This document shows positions 24,652 through 33,542 of a DNA stretch of 64,000 nt, one piece after another. This stretch comes from a bacterium. GTDB lineage: Bacteria > UBP6 > UBA1177. Position 1 is the first letter of the stretch, and every line of letters begins with the position of its first letter. Both the position numbers and the translations under genes were made by a program. The stretch spans positions 1 through 64,000 of the forward strand of contig JAGCNV010000046.1 of NCBI GenBank assembly GCA_017645765.1. The letters run 5' to 3'. Under the pieces are notes generated by a model. That model had not been told where the DNA came from. It worked only from the letters and a program-made list of their open reading frames with translations, and ran no database searches.

Positions 24652-27270
24652 ATGAAGAAATTTTTGGCACTTTTCGCTCTTCTGCTTTTTGTCTGCACAC
24701 TTTCTGCGGCGCAGAAGAACAGTTTCTCCACGGCTTCGGTAAAGAAGATCAGCGGAGTAACTTCTTTGGTTTCAGAGCTCGATATTCCTGTAAAAACGGA
24801 TACAGATTCTCTGAAAAATTTTATTAAAAACGATTTTTACAAGGCTTTCAACATCGGCAAAAATGTTGAACCGGAACTTTTCCGTGCAGTCAGCATCGAC
24901 GGAACTTCGATTTACAAATTCGTTCCTTTCTACAAAGGGATCAAAGTTGACGGCATCTACACCGTTCTCACAGTCAGAGACGGAAAAATCGACAGAATCA
25001 CCAACGGTCTGTCAAATATCGACATCGACATCACGAAGATGATTCCTGAAAGCCAGGCTCTCAAATCGGCTATGAAAGTCAGAAACATGAAAGTGACACC
25101 GAAAGATTATTCCGTAGAAAAACTGATCGTCCGTCATTTCGGAAAATTCGTTCCCGCTTACAAAGTCAGATTTGCTCCGGTCACTCTTGCAGACAGCCGT
25201 TATCACATTGTTAACGCACTGACCGGCAAAGTCATCAAATCGAGTCATTCGACATACTTTGACGATCCGGAAGATCCGATATCTCCGGATGATCAGGAAG
25301 ATCCTGCTGATTCTACCGATCCTGAAGAACCGACAACTCCGACGGTGCCGGTATGGGAATGCAGCGGCGAAGAGACCGACACGGCGAAGATCTGGAAGTT
25401 CAACCCGAACGTAACTCCCGATCTTGAAGAAGTCGAACTTCCGTGGGTCGCTTCCGTTGACGACAGCGAACTTACCCCTGAACTTCTCGGCTCGCTCATT
25501 ACCGAAAAGGACGAAAAAGGGATCAGAAAGATCAGAGCTTACAACTGCCCCGATGACGACACTAAAATTCCGATCGATCCTTCGTCCATGATCGGCATGG
25601 ATATCGGCATGACCTTCAATGTCCATGTCTGCCATCCGATGCCTCTTGCAAACAAATGCGAGAAAGGAAACTTCATCTATGACGACTGCGAAAGCGGCCA
25701 CGAATTTTCCAAAGAGAACATCAAAATCGATAAAATCGACAAATGTGCCGAAATTTCGATGTATTACCACGCTTCAAAGATTTATGACTACATCCGCTCG
25801 CTTTACACCGACATCGATTCCAAAAACGAGTTCTATCTCCAGCACAATGACAAGGACAAACCCCTCAATGTCATCAGCAACTTTACGATGCCTGAGATTT
25901 CCATGGAGAATTTCCAGGCTCTTATGACGGGAGAAAACGATCTCGCGCCGTTCGACAACGCGTTTTTCACGCAGGAACAGCCGATGCTGAACATGCTGCT
26001 CGGAGAATTCGGAGTAAACGGAGACCTTCTTGTTTTCGGACAGGGAACCAAAGCTGACCTCGGTTACGACGGCGATGTCGTTTACCACGAATTCGGTCAC
26101 GCTACGATCTACACTGCCGGAATCACCGGTCTTGAATACGCCGACAAATACGGTATGACTGTTGAGCCGGGTTCACTTCACGAAGGTATGGCAGACACGT
26201 TCGCATTCATCATGACCGACAACACCTGCACGGGTGAATACGCTTCGGAAGGCTTCATCAAAGCAAATCCGCTTTATAAAACTCAGATGGATACCGAAGG
26301 CGAGGGCGACAACATGATTTACTGCATGAGAAGCGCTCTCAACAAAAGAAAAGTTTTCGAAGATTTCGTAGGTGAAGTCCACTGGGACGGTCAGCCGTTC
26401 CTTGCTTCGAACTGGGATATCTACCAGCTCATCAAAGGAAACGACAAAGATACGCAGAAACACCGCGACAATCTGGCAAAACTTTTCCTCAAAACGCTCT
26501 ATTCGATAGGCGATGCCGATGCTTCCTACAAACTTTGGGCAGAAACACTTATGTCCGAAGTCGAAAAGGATGACAACTTCAAAGGCAAAGCTGCTGAAAT
26601 CAAAAAGATCCTCGAAGACAGGAATTTCTTTGAAGAAGTTCGTGCCCGCAGCTTAAACGCGCCGATCAAAGACATTATGTATATTCCGGCAGGCGGCGGC
26701 AGTTCCGATGAAGAAGACCCGACAGGCGGTCTCATGGGCGCAGGCGGCGGAATCGAGATCGAAGACGGAGAGAAAACCGCTAACATCGGTCCCGCTTACA
26801 TCCAGTATTACTACGATGTCCCGGCAGACGCTCCCAAAGACGGACTCCTTCTCAGCGCCAACATTTCCGCCGACAGTTCAAGCTCGATGGGCGGCATGTT
26901 CGGCGGCGGCAGCGGAACTCCGACACTCCAAATCTACTTCAGAAAAGGCGCTCCGATAGAATACGCTGAAGGCGAAACCGCTATAAAAGTTGAAAAAGAC
27001 GGCAAGGCTTCCGGCAATTCCGAAAAAGGCTGGCTCATTCCTGAAGTCGAAAAGGGTGCAAGATACTACATCCAGTTCATAAACACTTCAGCAGGTGCAG
27101 CGACTGTATCGGCAATATCCGTTGAATCGGCTGACGCTCCTGCAGATTCCGAAGTTTCCGACGAAGACACCGATGCTGCACCTGATGATGAAATGACCTA
27201 CAGCGACGACGATCCTCAGGAAGAAGAAGGCAAAAAGAAAAAATCAAGCGGCTGCTCGCTTGTTCTTTAA
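24652..27270 (+). CDS. Secreted zinc metalloprotease (M4/M36-like, HEFGH)
   Basis: 872 residues from ATG 24652 (GGAGG upstream). A signal peptide covers about residues 1-20. A FTP/PepSY-like propeptide follows to about 210 (TLADSRYHIVNALTGKVIKS) and then an Asp/Pro linker. The catalytic domain has VVYHEFGHAT (HEXXH near residues 479-483) and SLHEGMADTFAF with the third zinc ligand Glu about 30 residues later: the gluzincin pattern of thermolysin/fungalysin families. The C-terminal domain includes Gly-rich stretches and a beta domain resembling bacterial pre-peptidase C-terminal domains. The protein ends in an acidic tail and KKKKSSGCSLVL. The isolated Cys near the C-terminus is unusual (see findings). 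Probably exported and self-processed. Confidence 0.8.
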   Translation: MKKFLALFALLLFVCTLSAAQKNSFSTASVKKISGVTSLVSELDIPVKTDTDSLKNFIKNDFYKAFNIGKNVEPELFRAVSIDGTSIYKFVPFYKGIKVDGIYTVLTVRDGKIDRITNGLSNIDIDITKMIPESQALKSAMKVRNMKVTPKDYSVEKLIVRHFGKFVPAYKVRFAPVTLADSRYHIVNALTGKVIKSSHSTYFDDPEDPISPDDQEDPADSTDPEEPTTPTVPVWECSGEETDTAKIWKFNPNVTPDLEEVELPWVASVDDSELTPELLGSLITEKDEKGIRKIRAYNCPDDDTKIPIDPSSMIGMDIGMTFNVHVCHPMPLANKCEKGNFIYDDCESGHEFSKENIKIDKIDKCAEISMYYHASKIYDYIRSLYTDIDSKNEFYLQHNDKDKPLNVISNFTMPEISMENFQALMTGENDLAPFDNAFFTQEQPMLNMLLGEFGVNGDLLVFGQGTKADLGYDGDVVYHEFGHATIYTAGITGLEYADKYGMTVEPGSLHEGMADTFAFIMTDNTCTGEYASEGFIKANPLYKTQMDTEGEGDNMIYCMRSALNKRKVFEDFVGEVHWDGQPFLASNWDIYQLIKGNDKDTQKHRDNLAKLFLKTLYSIGDADASYKLWAETLMSEVEKDDNFKGKAAEIKKILEDRNFFEEVRARSLNAPIKDIMYIPAGGGSSDEEDPTGGLMGAGGGIEIEDGEKTANIGPAYIQYYYDVPADAPKDGLLLSANISADSSSSMGGMFGGGSGTPTLQIYFRKGAPIEYAEGETAIKVEKDGKASGNSEKGWLIPEVEKGARYYIQFINTSAGAATVSAISVESADAPADSEVSDEDTDAAPDDEMTYSDDDPQEEEGKKKKSSGCSLVL

Positions 27271-27361
27271 TTTTTAGTCCTCGCGTTCACAAATTTTTCA
27301 GTTTTTAAACACTCCACTTAATTTAACCAATTGAAATCAAAAAGGAATTTATTGAAATGTC

Positions 27362-27389
27362 TTGACAAATAAAGAGTTTTGAGTATAAT
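27362..27389 (+). promoter_or_regulatory. Consensus sigma-70-type promoter of carD
   Basis: TTGACA (27362-27367), 16-bp spacer, TATAAT (27384-27389); both hexamers match the consensus perfectly. The carD ATG is 36 bp further on, with GGAGG at 27415-27419. This suggests strong, constitutive expression. Confidence 0.75.
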
Positions 27390-27424
27390 GCCTGCGTTTT
27401 TGTTCTTACTTTTCGGAGGTTTTT

Positions 27425-27946
27425 ATGAATCAGTTCAAACCTGATGATCTTGCCGTTTACCCTAATTACGGAGTAGGAAAAGTCGTTTCCGTCGAATCGA
27501 GAATGATGGGAAACGCTGAAGTTTCCTGCTATGTCGTGAATATTCTTTCAGACAGTTCGAAAGTCGTTATCGTTCCTGTCGATTCTGCTGAGCAGATGGG
27601 ACTCAGGACTTTGATCGGACCGGATGAAATCAACAATGTTTACGACTGCTTCAAATACAAAAATCTCGATCTTTTGAAAATGAACTGGAACAGGCGTTAC
27701 AGATCCCTTCAGGAAAAAATGAAAACCGGAAAAGTCACAGATGTCGCGACCGTAATATCCGATCTGATGTTCCTCAAAAAAAGAAAAGGTCTGAGTTACG
27801 GCGAGGAGAGGCTTCTCAACGATGCAGAAGACATTCTCGCCACAGAACTTGCAATAATAGAAAAGCTTCCAAAAGAAGAAGTCGTCACAAAAATCCACAA
27901 CAGTTTCAAAACAAAAGAACCTAAAGAAGTAAAAGCTGAAGCTTAA
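27425..27946 (+). CDS. carD: CarD/CdnL-family RNA polymerase-binding regulator
   Basis: 173 residues. The N-terminal Tudor-like RNA-polymerase-interaction domain (AVYPNYGVGKVVSVESR...VIVPVDSAEQMGLRTL) is followed by an all-helical DNA-binding domain (NWNRRYRSLQEKMKTGKVTD, KKGLSYGEERLLNDAEDILA). The family binds the polymerase beta subunit and stabilises open complexes at promoters, especially rRNA; members are essential in Myxococcus (CdnL) and mycobacteria. The short C-terminal Lys/Glu tail is variable. A perfect consensus promoter lies just upstream. A small unknown gene follows with no gap, so the two are probably one operon. Confidence 0.93.
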   Translation: MNQFKPDDLAVYPNYGVGKVVSVESRMMGNAEVSCYVVNILSDSSKVVIVPVDSAEQMGLRTLIGPDEINNVYDCFKYKNLDLLKMNWNRRYRSLQEKMKTGKVTDVATVISDLMFLKKRKGLSYGEERLLNDAEDILATELAIIEKLPKEEVVTKIHNSFKTKEPKEVKAEA

Positions 27947-28297
27947 ATGATAACCGTAACCCCTGACACCTTAGTCACAGGCATTGACAGGTGGTATCTC
28001 GAAAAACTGCTTGATTTCGATTTTTTCTGGTATGCAAACCCGTTCGAACACTCTAAATCAAAAGGTTTTATCGTTCCGAAAAAAGATTTTTCGCTGAAAA
28101 TTCCGATGACTCTGGTCGTTGATCTTGCCGAAATCGAAAACGATGCCGTTTTTTCGTTCGATCCTTCAAACACCGTCTTTTATTCGGAAGATTGGCGCGG
28201 AAACGCCTCGGCTGCCGCATCTTTTGTCAGAAATATTGTCCATTTTTCAAACGGCAAAGCTGATTTCGTGAAAAAAGATTACAAGATAACCGTTTAG
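27947..28297 (+). CDS. Small protein of unknown function, carD operon
   Basis: 116 residues starting at the base after the carD stop codon, so translation is probably coupled. There is no signal peptide or membrane segment. The sequence is rich in Phe, Asp and Lys (LDFDFFWYANPFEHSK, MTLVVDLAEIENDAVFSFDP), suggesting a compact soluble alpha/beta protein. I do not recognise a family. Its position suggests a role linked to, or merely co-expressed with, CarD. Confidence 0.65.
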   Translation: MITVTPDTLVTGIDRWYLEKLLDFDFFWYANPFEHSKSKGFIVPKKDFSLKIPMTLVVDLAEIENDAVFSFDPSNTVFYSEDWRGNASAAASFVRNIVHFSNGKADFVKKDYKITV

Positions 28298-28316
28298 CAC
28301 TTATTTTATTAAAAAA

Positions 28317-28344
28317 TTGCTTTTTGCCCTTTTTAATGTAATAT
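28317..28344 (+). promoter_or_regulatory. Candidate promoter of EF-hand-like lipoprotein gene
   Basis: TTGCTT (28317-28322), 16-bp spacer, TAATAT (28339-28344), 37 bp before the ATG at 28381. Confidence 0.4.
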
Positions 28345-28380
28345 CACGCGCGATTTTTTTATGTATGTTTGAGGTTTGAA

Positions 28381-29196
28381 ATGATTAAGTTAGTGATTTT
28401 TTTGGTTTTTTCGGCTATTTTTTGTTCATGTGCATCTGAACCTGCCGCTCAAGAGGATAAACCTTCTTCTGCAAGAACGTCCGCTGCGGCAAAAGAAATG
28501 AGAGAGCATTACAGACTCACCTCCAAAGGTGACGAGATCAGGTTTGACGGCAATGTCTACGAGTTGAAACAGTACGATATCAACAAAGACAAAAAGCCTG
28601 ATATTATTAACGTTTTCAAGAAGGTCCCGAACGAAAAGGGAGGTAATGACCTGTTGATTTCGGTTAAAATGATTGATCTCAACCACGATTCGAAAATCGA
28701 TGTATGGCGTTATTTCAACGAAGAGACCGGCGCTGTCGTCAAAGAAGAGCTCGACCTCGATTTCGACAACAAAGTCGACCGTATCGATTACTTTATCGGC
28801 GGCAGTGTAGTAAGAAGCGAATTCGACTTCCAGTTCGATGAAAAAGCCGACATTATCAAAAATTACGATGAAGCCGGCCAGCTCATAGCAATAGAATTCG
28901 ACCAGAACGGTGACGGAGCTATTGATTACTGGGAATATTACAGAAACGGCGTTATCGAAAGAATCGAAAAGGACACCGACAAGGACGGCAAACCCGATGT
29001 TTCCAAAATGCCGGGTGATGACGGTTTCAAGAGCATGGTTCCGGTTGACGAAAAACTGGAAGCAAAACCCGATGAAAATGTCCAGGAAAAGCCGGAAGAC
29101 GAAATAAAAGTCGAAATTGAAACTTCCGAAGAGCCGGAACCAGCAGCTGCACAGCCTGCAAAAGAAGAAGTAAAACCGGCAGAAGAATCCAAATAA
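28381..29196 (+). CDS. Lipoprotein with repeated EF-hand-like calcium loops
   Basis: 271 residues from ATG 28381. A TTG twelve bases earlier overlaps the GAGG ribosome-binding site. A signal peptide ends in a lipobox (FCSC). Six Asp-rich loops follow at regular spacing: DINKDKKPD, DLNHDSKID, DLDFDNKVD, DFQFDEKAD, DQNGDGAID and DTDKDGKPD. They follow the DxDxDG pattern of EF-hand or thrombospondin type-3 calcium sites, often followed by an aromatic phrase such as YWEYY or VWRYF. The C-terminus is a low-complexity Glu/Pro/Ala/Lys tail. Likely a calcium-binding periplasmic or outer-membrane protein just upstream of the lol-bam operon. Confidence 0.8.
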   Translation: MIKLVIFLVFSAIFCSCASEPAAQEDKPSSARTSAAAKEMREHYRLTSKGDEIRFDGNVYELKQYDINKDKKPDIINVFKKVPNEKGGNDLLISVKMIDLNHDSKIDVWRYFNEETGAVVKEELDLDFDNKVDRIDYFIGGSVVRSEFDFQFDEKADIIKNYDEAGQLIAIEFDQNGDGAIDYWEYYRNGVIERIEKDTDKDGKPDVSKMPGDDGFKSMVPVDEKLEAKPDENVQEKPEDEIKVEIETSEEPEPAAAQPAKEEVKPAEESK

Positions 29197-29230
29197 TTCA
29201 GCGTTTTCTTTCTCCTTTCAAGAGATCTGA

Positions 29231-30529
29231 ATGAGTGAATTTGTCAGGTTTATCGCTTTAAGATATTTCACTCAAAGTCACCGTAAACATACACTTTCTT
29301 TAATTTCACTTATTTCGGTACTCGGGCTTTCGCTTGGCGTAGCAACCTTGATAATCGTCCTTTCGGTCATGGACGGTCTCATCGCAAAAACAGAGGAAGT
29401 AGTTCTCAAATCTACGACCCACGCAAATGTTTACAAGCTTATCGGAAATTTCGACACATATACCGAAGTTGAAAAACAGATAAAATCGATCCCTGGCATC
29501 CTCGGAGCGACTCCCGTTGTGTTCAAAGAGGCTCTCCTGATGTCGGAAAAGGGACTTGCAACAGCTTTTCTCAACGGGATCGATCCCGAAGGTTACAAAA
29601 CGATTTCAGACTTGTCGAAGCTTATAGTCAAAGGTAACTACGAATGTCTGGCAAAAGGGGAAAAGTGCGGATATGTAGCTAAAAATCTTTTCGAGATGAG
29701 TGAGATGGATGATTTTCTGGGAGAAAAACCTCAGCTTTTTCCGGTAATTCTTGGCGTTGATCTCGCCGCAAAACTTCAGGTTTCTCCGGGAGACGTTATT
29801 TCTCTAATCACTTCGGGAAGCAGAAAAACTGTCGGCGAAGACGCGGTGCCTGTGAGCGGAAATCTTGTTGTTGCGGGTATATTCGAATCGGGAATGTACG
29901 ATTACGACTCCCGTTATTTCTACGCCGGGCTTGAAGAAACTCAGCAGCTTCTCGGAATCGGACGCAATGTGAGCTTTGTTTCGACAAAAGTTGATAAGCC
30001 AGGAAAAATACTGGATTTCAGAGAACTAATGATCGAAAGGACCGGGGGCTTTCCTTTTGCCGTGCAGGACTGGCGCGACCTTCACAAGACAACTTTCAAA
30101 TTTTTCCGTTTACAAAAACTGATAATGTTCATAATCCTCGTCTTTATCGCTGTTGTCGCTTCGTTCGGAATAATTACGACTCTTATCATGCTCGTAATAG
30201 ACAAAACACGCGAGGTTTCGATTTTGCGTTCCGTCGGTGCTAAAAAGAGGATTATCCGCGGAATTTTCATGTTCGACGGCTTCATAATCGGGCTTCTTGG
30301 AACGGTTCTCGGCTCTATATTTGCCGTATTGATTTGTTTTCTGCTGAAAAACATCGAATTTCAGATAAGCAAAGAAGTTTATTTTTTCTCGACTCTGCCT
30401 GTACAGATGTCGTTCAGTACTTTTGCGGTCGTTATTTTTTCTACGCTTCTGATCTCGGTCGCGGCAACGCTTTATCCGAGTATCAAGGCTTCCGGAATTA
30501 CTCCGGTGGAGGGACTCAGACATGAGTGA
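29231..30529 (+). CDS. lolC: Lipoprotein-releasing ABC transporter permease LolC/E
   Basis: 432 residues: one N-terminal membrane helix (LISVLGLSLGVATLIIVLSVMDGL), a large periplasmic MacB-core-like domain, and three C-terminal helices of the FtsX type ending GITPVEGLRHE. With LolD it extracts mature lipoproteins from the inner membrane and hands them to LolA. A single LolC/E-type permease suggests a homodimeric LolF-like system, as in many non-enterobacteria. It overlaps lolD by 8 nt. The many lipoproteins in this window would be its cargo. Confidence 0.9.
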   Translation: MSEFVRFIALRYFTQSHRKHTLSLISLISVLGLSLGVATLIIVLSVMDGLIAKTEEVVLKSTTHANVYKLIGNFDTYTEVEKQIKSIPGILGATPVVFKEALLMSEKGLATAFLNGIDPEGYKTISDLSKLIVKGNYECLAKGEKCGYVAKNLFEMSEMDDFLGEKPQLFPVILGVDLAAKLQVSPGDVISLITSGSRKTVGEDAVPVSGNLVVAGIFESGMYDYDSRYFYAGLEETQQLLGIGRNVSFVSTKVDKPGKILDFRELMIERTGGFPFAVQDWRDLHKTTFKFFRLQKLIMFIILVFIAVVASFGIITTLIMLVIDKTREVSILRSVGAKKRIIRGIFMFDGFIIGLLGTVLGSIFAVLICFLLKNIEFQISKEVYFFSTLPVQMSFSTFAVVIFSTLLISVAATLYPSIKASGITPVEGLRHE

Positions 30530-31202
30530 AAACACGATACTGACTCTGGAAAATATAAAAAAATCCTACTTCGTCGAAGGACACAGGATAGATGTCCTGC
30601 GCGGCGTAAATCTGGAAATGAAAGAGGGGGAACACCTTTCGCTTACCGGAAAAAGCGGTTCGGGGAAATCGACATTGCTCAATATTATGGCGACCTTGGA
30701 AAAACCGGACAGCGGAAAAATCCTGCTAAAAGGGGAGGAGCCTTCGAAATTTTCTGATGCAAAACTCAGCTCGTTCAGAAACCGCGAAATCGGCATAGTT
30801 TTTCAGTTTCACCATCTTCTTCCGGAGTTTACGGCGCTTGAAAACGTCGCGATCCCGCTGATGCTGACTCAGTCGAAAAAAACAGCTCTTGAAAAAGCTG
30901 AAAAAATGCTTGAAAGAGTCGCTCTTTCGCACCGCCTGAACCATAAACCGGCGGAACTTTCGGGCGGAGAGCAGCAGAGAGTCGCCATTGCGAGAGCACT
31001 TGTCACGGAACCGTCACTTCTTCTGATGGACGAACCTACGGGAAATCTGGACAACGAGACAGGAAAAATGATAATAGCACTCATTCTTTCCATTGCTGAG
31101 GAAAGAAATTTGACGACTCTTTTCGTGACGCACAATCAGGAGTTTGCCGCGGAAATGGGAAGAGTAATTGAAATAAGCGAAGGAGTTATCCGTAATATAT
31201 GA
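30522..31202 (+). CDS. lolD: Lipoprotein-releasing ABC transporter ATPase LolD
   Basis: 226 residues with Walker A LTGKSGSGKSTLLN (about 40-50), Q-loop FQFHHLLPEFTALENV, signature LSGGEQQRVAIARAL, Walker B LLLMDEPTGNLD and an H-loop His in FVTHNQE. This is the MacB/LolD subgroup of ABC ATPases, with the typical 'LLPEFTALENV' phrase. It powers the permease encoded just upstream. It overlaps bamA by 4 nt at its end, forming a tightly packed envelope-biogenesis operon. Confidence 0.93.
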   Translation: MSENTILTLENIKKSYFVEGHRIDVLRGVNLEMKEGEHLSLTGKSGSGKSTLLNIMATLEKPDSGKILLKGEEPSKFSDAKLSSFRNREIGIVFQFHHLLPEFTALENVAIPLMLTQSKKTALEKAEKMLERVALSHRLNHKPAELSGGEQQRVAIARALVTEPSLLLMDEPTGNLDNETGKMIIALILSIAEERNLTTLFVTHNQEFAAEMGRVIEISEGVIRNI

Positions 31203-33532
31203 ATAAATTTTTTCTTTTTTTCGCTATATTTCTTCTTTTTCTGCCGCTTTTCGCGCTTCAGGTAGACGATGTTGCGGTTGAAGGAACGATCAGAACGGAA
31301 CAGTCCATCCTGACACAGTATTTCAAAGAAAAACGGGACTATAGCGAAAAGGAAATCAATGAAATCCTTGAAAAAATCATCGCTATCGAGATTTTTGAGG
31401 ATGTTTCGATCTACTACGATGACTCAAAAAATCTTTTGAAATTCAAAGTTGTCGAGTTTCCTATAATCCGCTCGGTAAAATTTTCAGGCAACAAGAAAAT
31501 TGACGATGACGACATCAAAGAAGTCCTCACTGTCAAGAAGAACGAGCTTCTCGACATGAACAAAATTTCCAAGAATACCGCAGCGATTCTGGGTTTGTAC
31601 CACGATAAAGGCTTTCTTTCGGCAACTGTTGACGCGGATGTGGCGCTGAATAAGGAAAAGCAGGAAGTCAACATCGACTTCAAAATTTCGGAAGGCAAAA
31701 AAAGCCGCGTCAAAAAAGTGACGATCGTCGGCAACAAATATCTTTCTGAAGCCGAACTCAAAAAGTATATGGCTGTTCAAGAGGACGGACTTTTCTCGAT
31801 TTTCAACGACGGCGGCTACAAAAAAAGCGCGCTCGAAGAGAGTATGGGAGCAATAACATACCTCTACAATGAAAACGGTTTCGTCGACGTCAAAGTTTCC
31901 AAACCGACTGTCACTATTTCGAAGGACAAGCGGGATATCTACATTTCTTACATCGTCGAAGAAGGAAAACGCTATAAAGTCGGCAAATACGAGGTCGAAG
32001 GCGATCCGCTCGACAGCGGCAAACTACCCGATATGAAATTCTCGCAGAAACCCGGCGAATGGTATCAGCACTCAAAAACAATAAAAGATTTCGAGACTTT
32101 GAAAAAAATATACGGCAATGAAGGTTATCCTTTTGTCGAAATTCTTCCAGGCAGGCATCTTGACGACAGGCAGCAGTCGGTAGACATGAATTTCATCGTC
32201 AGAAAAGGGGAGAAGTGCTTCATTGAAGAAATCTCGTTTGCCGGCAACGACAGGACACGCGATAAAGTTCTCCGCCGCGAGATCGAGATTGCGGAAGGTG
32301 ATCTTTTCAACTATTCGCGTCAGAAGGAAAGCGAATATAACCTGAAAAGAACAGGTTTTTACGACGAAGTCAAAATCGAAGTCGTCAAAGGCTCTTCTCC
32401 GAACATGGCGAAGATGGTCATCACGGTCAAAGAGCGTAAAAGCGGAACATTCAACGTCGGCGCAGGCTTCTCCTCTTTCGAAAGTTTTCTTTTCAACGCA
32501 AAAGTCGAGCAGAACAACTTCTTAGGCTACGGTCAGAGCCTGAGCCTTGCAGGTCAGCTCAGCAAAATGAGGCGTGAAGTGAGCCTCAGTTTTTACGAGC
32601 CGTGGTTTGTCGATTCCAATATTTCGTTTAATATTTCATTTTATTACAGATATTTGAACTATGATTCCGATATTTACGAATACTACGCCGACTACAGCCA
32701 GAACAGCTTCGGTTTCAGCGTGACCTTCGGTATCCCGCTTGCTAAGTATCTGCGCGCATATCTCGGCTACAAACTGAAAAAAGTCGATATCAACGGAGCG
32801 ACGGAACACCAGATGAACTATCTTTACCGCGATATATTTTCGTCTGGCCTTACGGCGCGTCTCGCTCTTGATATGCGAAACGACAGAATGTACGCAACTA
32901 AAGGTATTTACGTCATCGGCGGAGTCGAATACTTCCCGCGCTGGATGGGAAGCGACGAGGACATCCTCAACCTCGACTTCAACTTCAGATGGTATCAGGA
33001 ACTTTTCCTGGGTGTCGTTTTCAGGACAAATATCGAGCTCGGCTACAACATCCATCTTCAGAACAAGCCGCTGCCTTACGCCGAAAGATTCAAGCTCGGC
33101 GGAATGTACAGCGTCCGCGGATACCCGTTCTATTCGATCGGACCAAACCACGACCGCAGCGACACCGAATATAACATCCCGTCCGACGGAAAGGATCCGA
33201 CAAGTTCGACTTATCCCTACATTATCGGCGGCGACAAGCAGTTCATAATGAACAACGAGCTTGAGATTCCGATCGTGAAATCGATGAGGATCAGCATCGT
33301 CGGCTTTGTCGATCTCGGCAACTCGTGGGCGAAGGACGAACATCTTTTCTACATAAATTCAAAGGATAAGGATATTTATGACCTTCCGCTCGGCGTTTTG
33401 TGGAGCGCCGGATTCGGTCTGCGCTGGGTAACACCGATGGCTCCGCTTTCGTTCGAATGGGGCTTCCCGCTCACTCCGAGACCGGGTGACCCGAAATTCC
33501 AGTTTGAATTTAACATTAAAAACTCATTCTGA
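31199..33532 (+). CDS. bamA: Outer-membrane assembly factor BamA
   Basis: 777 residues. A signal peptide (1-20) is followed by five POTRA domains, each with the glycine-rich phrase of the type VKFSGNKKIDDDDIKEV, KKVTIVGNKYLSEAELKKY and EISFAGNDRTRDKVLRREI. A 16-strand barrel starts at about residue 420 with GTFNVGAGFSSFESFLF. The loop-6 motif VRGYPFYSIGP is present, and the chain ends in Phe. BamA folds and inserts outer-membrane proteins. Coupling to lolCD joins lipoprotein sorting and beta-barrel insertion in one transcript, a layout also known from other deltaproteobacteria-type genomes. Confidence 0.95.
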   Translation: MNKFFLFFAIFLLFLPLFALQVDDVAVEGTIRTEQSILTQYFKEKRDYSEKEINEILEKIIAIEIFEDVSIYYDDSKNLLKFKVVEFPIIRSVKFSGNKKIDDDDIKEVLTVKKNELLDMNKISKNTAAILGLYHDKGFLSATVDADVALNKEKQEVNIDFKISEGKKSRVKKVTIVGNKYLSEAELKKYMAVQEDGLFSIFNDGGYKKSALEESMGAITYLYNENGFVDVKVSKPTVTISKDKRDIYISYIVEEGKRYKVGKYEVEGDPLDSGKLPDMKFSQKPGEWYQHSKTIKDFETLKKIYGNEGYPFVEILPGRHLDDRQQSVDMNFIVRKGEKCFIEEISFAGNDRTRDKVLRREIEIAEGDLFNYSRQKESEYNLKRTGFYDEVKIEVVKGSSPNMAKMVITVKERKSGTFNVGAGFSSFESFLFNAKVEQNNFLGYGQSLSLAGQLSKMRREVSLSFYEPWFVDSNISFNISFYYRYLNYDSDIYEYYADYSQNSFGFSVTFGIPLAKYLRAYLGYKLKKVDINGATEHQMNYLYRDIFSSGLTARLALDMRNDRMYATKGIYVIGGVEYFPRWMGSDEDILNLDFNFRWYQELFLGVVFRTNIELGYNIHLQNKPLPYAERFKLGGMYSVRGYPFYSIGPNHDRSDTEYNIPSDGKDPTSSTYPYIIGGDKQFIMNNELEIPIVKSMRISIVGFVDLGNSWAKDEHLFYINSKDKDIYDLPLGVLWSAGFGLRWVTPMAPLSFEWGFPLTPRPGDPKFQFEFNIKNSF

Positions 33533-33542
33533 CGGAGTGCGC

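Noticed and set aside
25012-25770. 252-residue open frame antisense to the metalloprotease
   Set aside because: No start signal or family; shadow of the sense codons.
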